A stretch of DNA of 48,703 bases from Microtetraspora glauca (GTDB taxonomy: Bacteria; Actinomycetota; Actinomycetes; Streptomycetales; Streptomycetaceae), in assembly GCA_000721275.1 (NCBI GenBank), contig JOFO01000044.1, positions 1-48,703 of the forward strand, read 5' to 3'. Shown here piece by piece: positions 42,411-48,703 of the stretch. The position numbers and the translations under genes are program-made. Each line of letters opens with the position of its first letter. Positions within the stretch are counted from its first letter, which is position 1. The notes beneath the pieces were generated by a model. That model did no database searches. It was not told where the DNA came from and was given only the letters and a program-made list of their open reading frames with translations.

Positions 42411-42448
42411 AAGGGCCCGGCACCCTCGCACGGGGGTGTCGGGCCCTT
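42411..42448 (-). terminator. Terminator of fba
   Basis: AAGGGCCCG pairs with CGGGCCCTT, with inner CACCC/GGGTG, 12 bp downstream of the fba stop at 42460. GC-rich, no U-tract; lies just upstream of the PatB-like gene. Confidence 0.8.
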
Positions 42449-42459
42449 CGGTCACGGCC

Positions 42460-43482
42460 TTACTTCAGCTTCTTGCCGGCCGAGCGCAGCGCCTCGCACG
42501 CCTCGGTGACGCGCGCGGCCATGCCGGCCTCGGCGAGCTTGCCCCAGGTGCGCGGGTCGTAGGTGGACTTCTTGCCCACCTCGCCGTCGACCTTCAGGAC
42601 GCCGTCGTAGTTCTTGAACATGTGGTCCGCCACCGGACGCGTGAAGGCGTACTGGGTGTCGGTGTCGAGGTTCATCTTCACCACGCCGTTCTCGATGGCG
42701 GTGGCGATCTCCTCGGCGGTCGAGCCGGACCCGCCGTGGAAGACGAAGTCGAACGGGGACGCCTTGCCGAACTTCTCCGAGACGCCCGCCTGGAGGTCCT
42801 TGAGCAGCTCGGGGCGGAGGACGACGTTGCCCGGCTTGTAGACGCCGTGCACGTTGCCGAAGGACGCGGCGAGCAGGTAGCGGCCCTTCTCGCCCAGGCC
42901 CAGCGCCTCGGCGGTGCGGATCGCGTCGTCGACGGAGGTGTACAGCTCGTCGTTGATCTCGTGGCTGACGCCGTCCTCCTCGCCGCCGGTCGGGGTGATC
43001 TCGACCTCGAGGATGATCTTGGCGGCGGCGGCCTTGGCCAGCAGCTCCTGGCCGATGGCCAGGTTGTCGGCCAGGGTCTCGGCGGAGCCGTCCCACATGT
43101 GCGACTGGAAGAGCGGGTCGCGGCCGGCCTTGACGCGCTCGGCGGAGATGTCGAGCAGCGGGCGGACGTAGCCGTCCAGCTTGTCCTTCGGGCAGTGGTC
43201 GGTGTGCAGCGCGACGGTGACGTCGTACTTCGCGGCGACGATGTGGGCGAACTCGGCCAGGGCGACGGCGCCCGTGACCATGTCCTTGCTGTACTGGCCG
43301 CCCAGGAACTCGGCGCCACCGGTCGAGATCTGGATGATGCCGTCGCTCTGGGCCTCGGCGAACCCGCGCAGCGCCGCGTGGAGGGTCTGGGACGAGGTCA
43401 CGTTGATGGCCGGGTAGGCGAACTTGCCAGCCTTCGCCCGGTCGAGCATCTCGGCGTAGACCTCGGGGGTTGCGATGGGCAT
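42460..43482 (-). CDS. fba: Class II fructose-bisphosphate aldolase
   Basis: A 340-residue zinc-dependent aldolase splitting fructose-1,6-bisphosphate into DHAP and glyceraldehyde-3-phosphate. Zinc ligands are in HTDHC (93-97) and the catalytic region in EVEITPTGGEEDG, VFHGGSGS and KMNLDTDTQYA. Length is that of the class IIA group. ATG 43482 follows AAGGAG with a seven-base gap; the frame's longer start at 43629 would run through the parS palindrome and is rejected. Core glycolysis/gluconeogenesis gene. Confidence 0.98.
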   Translation of the reverse strand: MPIATPEVYAEMLDRAKAGKFAYPAINVTSSQTLHAALRGFAEAQSDGIIQISTGGAEFLGGQYSKDMVTGAVALAEFAHIVAAKYDVTVALHTDHCPKDKLDGYVRPLLDISAERVKAGRDPLFQSHMWDGSAETLADNLAIGQELLAKAAAAKIILEVEITPTGGEEDGVSHEINDELYTSVDDAIRTAEALGLGEKGRYLLAASFGNVHGVYKPGNVVLRPELLKDLQAGVSEKFGKASPFDFVFHGGSGSTAEEIATAIENGVVKMNLDTDTQYAFTRPVADHMFKNYDGVLKVDGEVGKKSTYDPRTWGKLAEAGMAARVTEACEALRSAGKKLK

Positions 43483-43600
43483 TCGTCCGCTCCTTGTGAT
43501 GTGCGGGTGTGGGCGTTGCTTTGTCCCTGACCTAGGGGCGACGTCATCGTCGGTGCCATCTTTCCAGACTCTTGTGCGGGCTCCCACGGGCGGCGCATGC

Positions 43601-43640
43601 CGAAGGGCGGGGTGTTTCACGTGAAACACCCCGCCCTTCG
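43601..43640. other. parS centromere-like site inside a perfect 40-bp palindrome
   Basis: GTTTCACGTGAAAC at 43614-43627 is an exact match to the parS consensus bound by ParB in Streptomyces (established consensus). The palindrome continues without mismatch on both sides through a GGGG/CCCC and CGAAGGGCG/CGCCCTTCG arm to 40 bp, so the site could also act as the pyrE terminator hairpin. It lies between pyrE and fba, in a 250-bp gene-free gap. Confidence 0.88.
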
Positions 43641-43733
43641 GGAAAAGCGCAGGTCAGAACGGGAGGCGCCGGGGTCCGGGACCTAAGTCACGACTTCGCG
43701 GCGGTTCGTCCGAGCGACGGCACGCGCCGGCGG

Positions 43734-44282
43734 CTACGCGAGGCCGAGCTCGTCGAGCGCGTAGGCGTAGAGGTACGGGACGCCCGCCGTGCCGCTGATC
43801 TTCTCGCCGGCGCCGGTGGCGCGGTCCACGATGGTGGCGACGGCGACGACCTCGGCGCCGGCCGCGCGGGCCGCCTCGACGGCGGTCAGCGGGGAGCCGC
43901 CGGTGGTGGAGGTGTCCTCGACGATCAGGACCCGGCGGTCCTTGATGTCCGGGCCCTCGACCTGGCGCTGCATGCCGTGCGCCTTGGCGGCCTTGCGGAC
44001 GACGAAGGCGTCCAGGCGCTCGCCGCGCGCGGCGGAGGCGTGCAGCATCGCGGTGGCGACCGGGTCGGCGCCCAGGGTGAGGCCGCCGACCGCGTCGAAG
44101 TCGAGGTCCTTGACCAGGTCCAGCATGACCTGGCCGACCAGCGGCGACGCCGCGCCGTCCAGCGTGATCCGGCGCAGGTCCACGTAGTAGTCGGCTTCCA
44201 GACCCGAGGAGAGGGTCACCTTGCCGTGCACCACGGCCTTGTCCTTGATCTGCTGGAGCAGTTCAGCGCGTACGTCAGTCAT
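43734..44282 (-). CDS. pyrE: Orotate phosphoribosyltransferase
   Basis: A 182-residue PyrE making OMP from orotate and PRPP. The PRPP-binding motif is VLIVEDTSTTGGS (118-130), preceded by LTLGADPVATA and the VRKAAKAHG loop with catalytic Lys residues. Standard length. TAAGCT lies seven bases before the ATG and there is no Shine-Dalgarno, so the mRNA is probably leaderless. The downstream perfect palindrome at 43601 may end its transcript. Confidence 0.97.
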   Translation of the reverse strand: MTDVRAELLQQIKDKAVVHGKVTLSSGLEADYYVDLRRITLDGAASPLVGQVMLDLVKDLDFDAVGGLTLGADPVATAMLHASAARGERLDAFVVRKAAKAHGMQRQVEGPDIKDRRVLIVEDTSTTGGSPLTAVEAARAAGAEVVAVATIVDRATGAGEKISGTAGVPYLYAYALDELGLA

Positions 44283-44307
44283 GCCCCCGAGCTTAAGGGC
44301 GCCGAGG

Positions 44308-45099
44308 TCAGAGCCGCCGCCAGGCCCAGACGCTCTCGACCTCCAGCGGGTCGATGGGGGTGACGAGGCGGGGGTGGGTGTTGAGGCCGTTCGGCGGGCC
44401 GGACTGCGGCTCGACGCAGACCGCGTCGGCCGGCTCGTCGTAGACCACCACCCACTCGGCGCGGCTGGTCACCTTCAGTTCCAGCTCGCCCGGCCAGGTG
44501 AGGGTGACGTCGACGCCGTCGGGCATGCCGAAGCAGTCGTCCCAGGGGCCGGGGAGGGGGGCGATCCGCTGGCCGGTGGGCAGGTGGTCGTCGCCGCGCT
44601 CCTCCTGCCAGGCGGGCGTGAAGCCGAGCGCCACGTCCTCGCCGCCCTGCCCGAGGTTCCGCACGAACCAGGGGTGCCAGCCGGCCTGCGCGGGGAAGGA
44701 GTCGTCGTACGCCTCCACCCCGAACCGCAGCGTCAGCCGGTCCCCGGCCAGCTCCAGGACCTGGGTGACCCGGCCCTTGTACGGCCACGGGTCGTCGAGC
44801 TCGCAGGTGAGGACGGCCTCGGCGGCGGTCGCCCGGGCCACCGTCCAGGCCCGGTGGCGGACGGTCCCGTGGATGGCGTGCGGCGGCGCGTCGACCGGCA
44901 GCCGGTGGGTGGTGGCGCCGTCGCGGAACCGGCCCTCCCGGGTCCGGCCGCACCAGGGCACCATCGGGAAGCTGCCATACCGCTCGCCCTGCTTCAGGAC
45001 CTCGGTGCCGGCGATCCGCAGGCTCTCGATCCGGCCGCCGTGCGCGGCGTTGATGGTCAGCTCGGCGTCGCCCGCCGTCAGTCGCGTCAGGTTGCTCAC
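44308..45099 (-). CDS. Aldose 1-epimerase family protein
   Basis: A 263-residue galactose-mutarotase-fold protein. The catalytic His is in HAIHGTVRHRAW (74-85), followed by a second His in GWHPWFVRN and PAWQEERG. The catalytic Glu near the C-terminus is less clear (ADAVCVEPQSGPPN). It interconverts sugar anomers, by family. TAGGGT lies six bases before the GTG, so it is leaderless-like. It is 25 bp from the pyrE start, co-directional. Confidence 0.88.
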   Translation of the reverse strand: MSNLTRLTAGDAELTINAAHGGRIESLRIAGTEVLKQGERYGSFPMVPWCGRTREGRFRDGATTHRLPVDAPPHAIHGTVRHRAWTVARATAAEAVLTCELDDPWPYKGRVTQVLELAGDRLTLRFGVEAYDDSFPAQAGWHPWFVRNLGQGGEDVALGFTPAWQEERGDDHLPTGQRIAPLPGPWDDCFGMPDGVDVTLTWPGELELKVTSRAEWVVVYDEPADAVCVEPQSGPPNGLNTHPRLVTPIDPLEVESVWAWRRL

Positions 45100-45152
45100 G
45101 CCCCGACCCTAAATCCTGGCCCCGGCGGCCCGGGCCCATTCCCCGCGGAGGT

Positions 45153-45992
45153 TCACCGGCGGCGGCGCAGGGCGCGCCCGACGATGACGGCGGAGGCGAG
45201 GGCGAGGGCGGCGGCGGGGGCGACCCAGCGGAGGGCGGCGCCGGGCCCGCTCGGCTCGGGGGCGGGCACCGGGGCGTACCGGCCGCGCGGCGGCGCGTGG
45301 TCGACCTCCTCGGCGCTCCGGCCGATCATCGTGCGGCGGGCGTGCGCGGCCTCGGCGGCGGGTGCGGCGGGGATGCCGGCCGGGGGGCCGGCGGGGGCGT
45401 CGGCGGGCGGGCCCGGTTCGGGGAACACGTCGTCGTCGAAGCCGGGGCCGCCGTCGAAGTCGCCGGTGGCGAAGGCGGTGGCGCCGTCGGGGACGTCCTC
45501 ACCGGCTGCCGCGCCCGCGTCCTCGCCGGGGGCCGTCCCGGCGGTCGCGCCGCCGGTGGCCGCGATCTCGGCGGCGGCGGCCACGAAGGCGTCCAGGAGC
45601 CGGGCGCGGACGGCGTCCCGGGCCTCCTCGGGCTGTTCGGCGAGCCGGCCGGTGGCGGTGAGGGCGCCGGTGAAGAGGAGTCCGGTGCCGTCGGCCGCCG
45701 GGGTGAGGACGACGGTCAGGGAGACCTCGGCGACGCCCTTGCCGCGCGCCTCGGCGCCCTCGGCCTCGTAGGTGATGGCGCCGTCCCGTTCGACGATCCG
45801 CAGTCCGCCCCGGTACGTGATGGTGTGGCCGCCGACCCGGAGCCGGAGCCGCCCGGCCAGGTCCTCCGCGCCGGCGGGCGCCTCGGCGGCGTCGCGCTGG
45901 AAGCCGGGCAGGCAGCGCGCCACCCGGTCCGGGTCGGTGAGGGCGGCCCGCAGGGCCTCGGCCGGGACCGGGACGAACACCTCATGCTCCAT
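45153..45992 (-). CDS. SRPBCC (CoxG-like) membrane-anchored protein
   Basis: A 279-residue protein with an N-terminal SRPBCC/CoxG-like domain (1-150; MEHEVFVPVPAEALRAALTD, CLPGF, YRGGLRIVERDGAITYEAEG), a long Ala/Pro/Asp-rich linker and a C-terminal helix (about 257-275) followed by RRRR. It is thus a tail-anchored, cytoplasm-facing lipid- or ligand-binding protein. CoxG relatives anchor CO dehydrogenase in other bacteria, but no cox genes are here. TAGGCT lies eight bases before the ATG (leaderless-like). Confidence 0.82.
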   Translation of the reverse strand: MEHEVFVPVPAEALRAALTDPDRVARCLPGFQRDAAEAPAGAEDLAGRLRLRVGGHTITYRGGLRIVERDGAITYEAEGAEARGKGVAEVSLTVVLTPAADGTGLLFTGALTATGRLAEQPEEARDAVRARLLDAFVAAAAEIAATGGATAGTAPGEDAGAAAGEDVPDGATAFATGDFDGGPGFDDDVFPEPGPPADAPAGPPAGIPAAPAAEAAHARRTMIGRSAEEVDHAPPRGRYAPVPAPEPSGPGAALRWVAPAAALALASAVIVGRALRRRR

Positions 45993-46065
45993 GGGAGCCG
46001 AGCCTACTCAGCGGGGCGCCCGGCGTCGCCCGTTCGTCCCGGGTGCCGTGCCCGGCGTCGCCCGC

Positions 46066-47751
46066 TCAGTGGCCGTAGCGGGGGTGCACCAGCGTCGACG
46101 GCGGCAGCCCGGCGATCCGGGTCCGCTCGGCGCGGCGGGCGGCGGCGGCCAGGTCGCCGGGGGCGAGCGAGCGGAGCGGGGGCGCGTCGGCGGCGAGGCC
46201 GAGGGCGGGCGGACGGGTGCCGCGGACGGCGAGCAGGAAGCCCCAGTCGTCGGGTTCGGGGCGGGCGTCGCTGTCCCGGTCGGCGCGGTCGGGGCCGGCG
46301 GCGAAGCCGGGGGTGCCGCCCTCGGTGCTGTACGGCCGGGTGGCGTAGCCGGCGGCGCGGAGGGTGGCGTCGGCGGTCCAGTAGGCGTGCGGCCGGTCGG
46401 TGGCGGGTCCGGCGTGCACGACGAGCCGGCCCCGGTCGGCGAGGACCCGGGCCGCGAGGCCGTAGAACTCCTGGGCGTACAGCTTGGTGCTGGAGGTGAT
46501 CCCGGGGTCGGGCAGGTCGGAGATCACCACGTCGTACCGTTCCTGCACGTGGCCGGCGGCGCGCCTCAGCCAGAGGAAGGCGTCGGCGTGCACCACCCGC
46601 ACCCGCGGGTCCTGGAACGCGTGCCCGTTGAGCGCGGCGAGCGCCGGGTCGGTGCGGGCGAGCCGCACGACGCCGGGGTCGAGTTCGACGACGGTGACGG
46701 CGCGGACCCCGGGGTAGCGCAGCACCTCGCGGGCGGCGAGGCCGTCGCCGCCGCCGACGACGAGGACGCGCGCGTGCGGCCCGTTCATCGCGGGGTGGAC
46801 CAGCGCCTCGTGGTAGCGGTGCTCGTCGGCGCCGGAGACCCGCAGCCGGCCGTCCAGGTAGAGGTCGGGCGGGCCCTCCCGGCCGCCGGTGACCACCACC
46901 TCCTGGAGGTCGGTGTGCACGGCGACCCGCACCCGCTCCCCGTACACGGCCCGGCGGGCGGCCTCCTCGAAGTCGTCGACGAGGACGGTGGCGGTGGCCA
47001 GCACCCCGAGGACCGCGAGGTTGACGCCGATGACGAGCGCGCGGCCACGGGCGGTGAGGTCGCGGCGGAAGAACCACAGCACCAGGGCGGCGCCCGCGAC
47101 CGCGTTCACCGCGCCCGTGACGAGCGCGCCGCTCAGCTGCCCGAGCCAGGGCAGCAGCAGGAACGGGAAGGCGAGGCCGCCGACGAGCGCGCCCACGTAG
47201 TCGGCGGCGAACAGGTCGGCGACCGTGCCGGCCGCGTCCTCGGGGTCGCCGTCCGGCGCGGGCCGCCCGGCCCGGCCCGGCCGGCCGGTGCCGACGGACC
47301 GTTCCGGCACGCGCTGGATGAGCGACATCAGGAGCGGGATCTCCGCGCCGACCAGCACCCCGATGGCGAGCGAGAAGGCCACCAGGACCCAGCGCGCCTC
47401 GCCGAACCAGGCGAAGCACGCGTACAGCACCAGGGCCGAGGTGCCGCCGAGCAGCGCGAGCGCGCCCTCGACCAGGCCGAAGCCGACGGCGGCGCGGCAG
47501 CGCAGCCGCTTGGCGAGGAGCGAGCCCACACCCATCGCGAAGACCATGACGGACAGCACGACGGACGCCTGGGTGACCGAGTCGCCGATCAAGTACGAGG
47601 CGAGCGCGACGAGTTCCAGCTCGTAGACGAGTCCGCAGGCGGCGCACACGAAGACCACGGCGAGGACCGGCCACCGCACCGTGTCGCGCGGCCGCGGTGG
47701 CGGTCGGCGCCGCACCCTCGTGGGGGGCAGGGTCACGGTCGGCTCGATCAT
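46066..47751 (-). CDS. speE: Membrane-fused spermidine synthase-like protein
   Basis: A 561-residue fusion: about seven membrane helices (residues 28-145 and 185-260) then a spermidine/spermine synthase domain (about 270-520) with [15 protein letters not shown] (332-346), [17 protein letters not shown] and the DLPDPG loop. The enzyme class transfers aminopropyl from decarboxylated SAM to an amine; whether this membrane form makes spermidine is uncertain. No speD gene is near. ATG 47751 has no clear ribosome site. Membrane-fused SpeE is a recognised actinobacterial variant. Confidence 0.9.
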   Translation of the reverse strand: MIEPTVTLPPTRVRRRPPPRPRDTVRWPVLAVVFVCAACGLVYELELVALASYLIGDSVTQASVVLSVMVFAMGVGSLLAKRLRCRAAVGFGLVEGALALLGGTSALVLYACFAWFGEARWVLVAFSLAIGVLVGAEIPLLMSLIQRVPERSVGTGRPGRAGRPAPDGDPEDAAGTVADLFAADYVGALVGGLAFPFLLLPWLGQLSGALVTGAVNAVAGAALVLWFFRRDLTARGRALVIGVNLAVLGVLATATVLVDDFEEAARRAVYGERVRVAVHTDLQEVVVTGGREGPPDLYLDGRLRVSGADEHRYHEALVHPAMNGPHARVLVVGGGDGLAAREVLRYPGVRAVTVVELDPGVVRLARTDPALAALNGHAFQDPRVRVVHADAFLWLRRAAGHVQERYDVVISDLPDPGITSSTKLYAQEFYGLAARVLADRGRLVVHAGPATDRPHAYWTADATLRAAGYATRPYSTEGGTPGFAAGPDRADRDSDARPEPDDWGFLLAVRGTRPPALGLAADAPPLRSLAPGDLAAAARRAERTRIAGLPPSTLVHPRYGH

Positions 47752-47826
47752 GCAGTAACGCTACGTCACGACCCACGCGCCCCTTGTCACCCACACGAGT
47801 GCACCTGGAGCCCGTGGGGGGTGCGA

Positions 47827-48345
47827 TCAGAGCGTGGCGGGCATACGGGCGCCGATCCGGGTGCGGGTGACCACGAGCTGGCCCTCCTGCGGGTAGGCGT
47901 GCCAGGTGCGCCACCGCACCTGGCCCTCGTGGCGCTGCGCCAGCATCGCGGTGAAGGCGTGCGGCGAGCCGGGGAACGTCCCGGCCAGGCCGTGCGGATG
48001 GTCGGCGACCAGCGCGAGCAGTTCCTGCGCCCGGCCCGCGAACGAGCCCCGCGTGAGCGTCTCGACGCGGGCCGCGAATTCGTACTCCCATTCGCCGATC
48101 CGCTTGGAGACGCCGAGCGGCAGCGGGGTGCTGCTGCCCGGCATGCAGGCGACGGTCTCGGAGCAGGTGCGCCCCTCCTCCTCCAGCAGGACCTGGTGGG
48201 AGGCGCCCAGCAGTCTCAACTGGATTTTCGCGCCGGTGAGTTCGAGGTCGAGCACGGCGAGGGCGGGCAGCGGCTCGCGGCCCAGCGCCCAGGCCAGGTC
48301 GGCCGCGCGCGTGTCGGTGTAGGAGGTCTTCAGGGTGGTGAGCAT
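47827..48345 (-). CDS. DUF2617 family protein
   Basis: A 172-residue soluble protein of the DUF2617 family, with the marks LDLELTGAKIQLRLLGASHQ, WEYEFAARVE and TWHAYPQEGQLVVTRTR. Function unknown. ATG 48345 has GGAG about seven bases upstream; the longer frame from 48441 is not supported. It precedes the spermidine synthase gene by 75 bp on the same strand, an arrangement often seen in Streptomyces. Upstream lies an unusual low-GC leader. Confidence 0.9.
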   Translation of the reverse strand: MLTTLKTSYTDTRAADLAWALGREPLPALAVLDLELTGAKIQLRLLGASHQVLLEEEGRTCSETVACMPGSSTPLPLGVSKRIGEWEYEFAARVETLTRGSFAGRAQELLALVADHPHGLAGTFPGSPHAFTAMLAQRHEGQVRWRTWHAYPQEGQLVVTRTRIGARMPATL

Positions 48346-48645
48346 GGGTCGGCTCCGCAAACACGGTTGGCGGGTGGGCCGGGGGCGCCCCGGAGAGGAA
48401 GTCAACGGGAGTGGGGGAATCGCCGGCTCGGGTCCACACACGGTCCGAGGGCTGTCTCTGACAGGAGCGAGAGAACCACGGTCACCGGACGACTCGCAGC
48501 GTTTTTACCCAACTTGCCGTGGTTTCCATCCCCTTCGGGGACCCCACAGTTCAATTGTTCAAACAGAATCGATCGCCGAGCGATCGGCACCGGTGCTCAC
48601 GGGACCGATCCCGCCCCGCCCGCCGCCCGCCGCCCGGACGGCCCG
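48346..48645. other. 300-bp gene-free interval with a low-GC leader
   Basis: Between the DUF2617 start and the stop of the gene at the right edge. GC falls at about 48480-48580. On the minus strand two copies of TTGAAC lie eight bases apart (near 48550-48565), followed by a CCCC-GAA-GGGG hairpin. I see no complete gene; a 62-codon frame across it has poor codon use. Confidence 0.55.
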
Positions 48646-48703
48646 TCAGTCACCCCCGCCACCGCACCCGCCGCCGCCCCCGCAGCTCGATCCGCAGCCG
48701 CCC
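48646..48703 (-). CDS. C-terminal end of a Gly/Cys-rich protein, cut by the window edge
   Basis: On the minus strand the last 18 codons of an open frame read GGCGSSCGGGGGCGGGGD and stop with TGA at 48646. Such Gly-Cys tails end TIGR04222-type membrane proteins in Streptomyces, which is my best guess. Only the tail is visible, so the identity rests on composition and position. Confidence 0.55.
   Translation of the reverse strand, partial: GGCGSSCGGGGGCGGGGD

Noticed and set aside
40384..43530. A 1048-codon plus-strand open frame.
   Set aside because: Antisense to the MFS transporter, the PatB-like lyase and fba, all of which have clear family motifs.
43483..43629. N-terminal extension of fba from ATG 43629 (MFHVKHPALR).
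   Set aside because: It would translate half of the parS palindrome, while ATG 43482 has a good Shine-Dalgarno and the correct family start.
48402..48590. 62-codon minus-strand frame starting GTG 48590 (MPIARRSILFEQLN).
   Set aside because: Codon use is unlike the neighbouring genes and the frame covers the low-GC leader with repeats and hairpin. A conserved small protein cannot be fully excluded.
1..48703. Possible defence island, prophage, IS element or CRISPR array.
   Set aside because: No transposase, integrase, Cas, nuclease-helicase or repeat-spacer pattern was found; the single defence-associated domain is the SLATT protein, which has no partner here.

Overview
The window is a stretch of high-GC actinobacterial chromosome, almost certainly Streptomyces. 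Third-codon positions are very GC-rich, GTG and TTG starts are common, and the gene set is typical of the genus: LuxR/AfsR-like, Lrp, GntR, LysR and MarR regulators, a Ser/Thr kinase, a GH19 chitinase, DUF3151/DUF3152/DUF5063/DUF2617 proteins and a consensus Streptomyces-type parS. The gene order (ybaB-recR-DUF5063-ask, purA, tryptophan dioxygenase-kynureninase, fba, pyrE, membrane-fused speE) looks like conserved core chromosome arm-proximal to oriC, not a mobile island. I see no IS element, prophage, CRISPR, tRNA or rRNA.

Layout. 0-5.7 kb: small hypotheticals, a YdcF-like membrane protein, an orphan AfsR/LuxR-type winged-helix/TPR protein, a tandem-HTH Lrp regulator, a DUF6191 protein and a methyltransferase. 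5.8-9 kb: SURF1, then (minus strand) an ECF sigma factor translationally coupled to a Pro/Thr-rich membrane protein. 9-12.1 kb: a minus-strand run ybaB-recR-DUF5063-ask; ask carries an internal start at codon 250 for a beta subunit and has no asd neighbour. 12.4-17.7 kb: a stand-alone SLATT protein, a hypothetical, a class III aminotransferase with a GntR regulator, a DJ-1/PfpI protein and a membrane protein. 17.7-19.6 kb: two secreted proteins, a GH19 chitinase whose promoter carries the classic chitinase repeats, and an FG-GAP repeat protein. 19.7-26.3 kb: a quinone-oxidoreductase-like dehydrogenase, a membrane-anchored PstS-like receptor next to a Ser/Thr kinase with a duplicated extracellular module, and a LysR/SDR divergent pair. 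26.4-33 kb: purA, a degenerate diacylglycerol-kinase-like protein, a MarR regulator divergent from a two-gene ABC exporter with a perfect operator palindrome between them, and a P450. 33-38.2 kb: a NarL-type two-component system and the tryptophan-to-anthranilate genes (TDO, kynureninase, alpha/beta hydrolase as probable arylformamidase). 38.3-48.7 kb: DUF3152 putative metallopeptidase, DUF3151, MFS exporter, MalY/PatB-like lyase, fba, a parS inside a perfect 40-bp palindrome, pyrE, aldose epimerase, an SRPBCC membrane protein, membrane-fused spermidine synthase, DUF2617 and the C-terminal end of a Gly/Cys-rich protein.

Across the window at least twelve genes lack a Shine-Dalgarno but have a TANNNT -10-like hexamer 6-8 nt before the start codon, which points to leaderless transcription. 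The most promising items for follow-up are the parS palindrome, the receptor-kinase pair at 20.9-24.5 kb, the MarR/ABC operator, the AfsR-like protein without ATPase or DNA-binding domain, and the low-GC leader at 48.45-48.6 kb. Nothing here was checked by database search; all family names rest on motif recognition.
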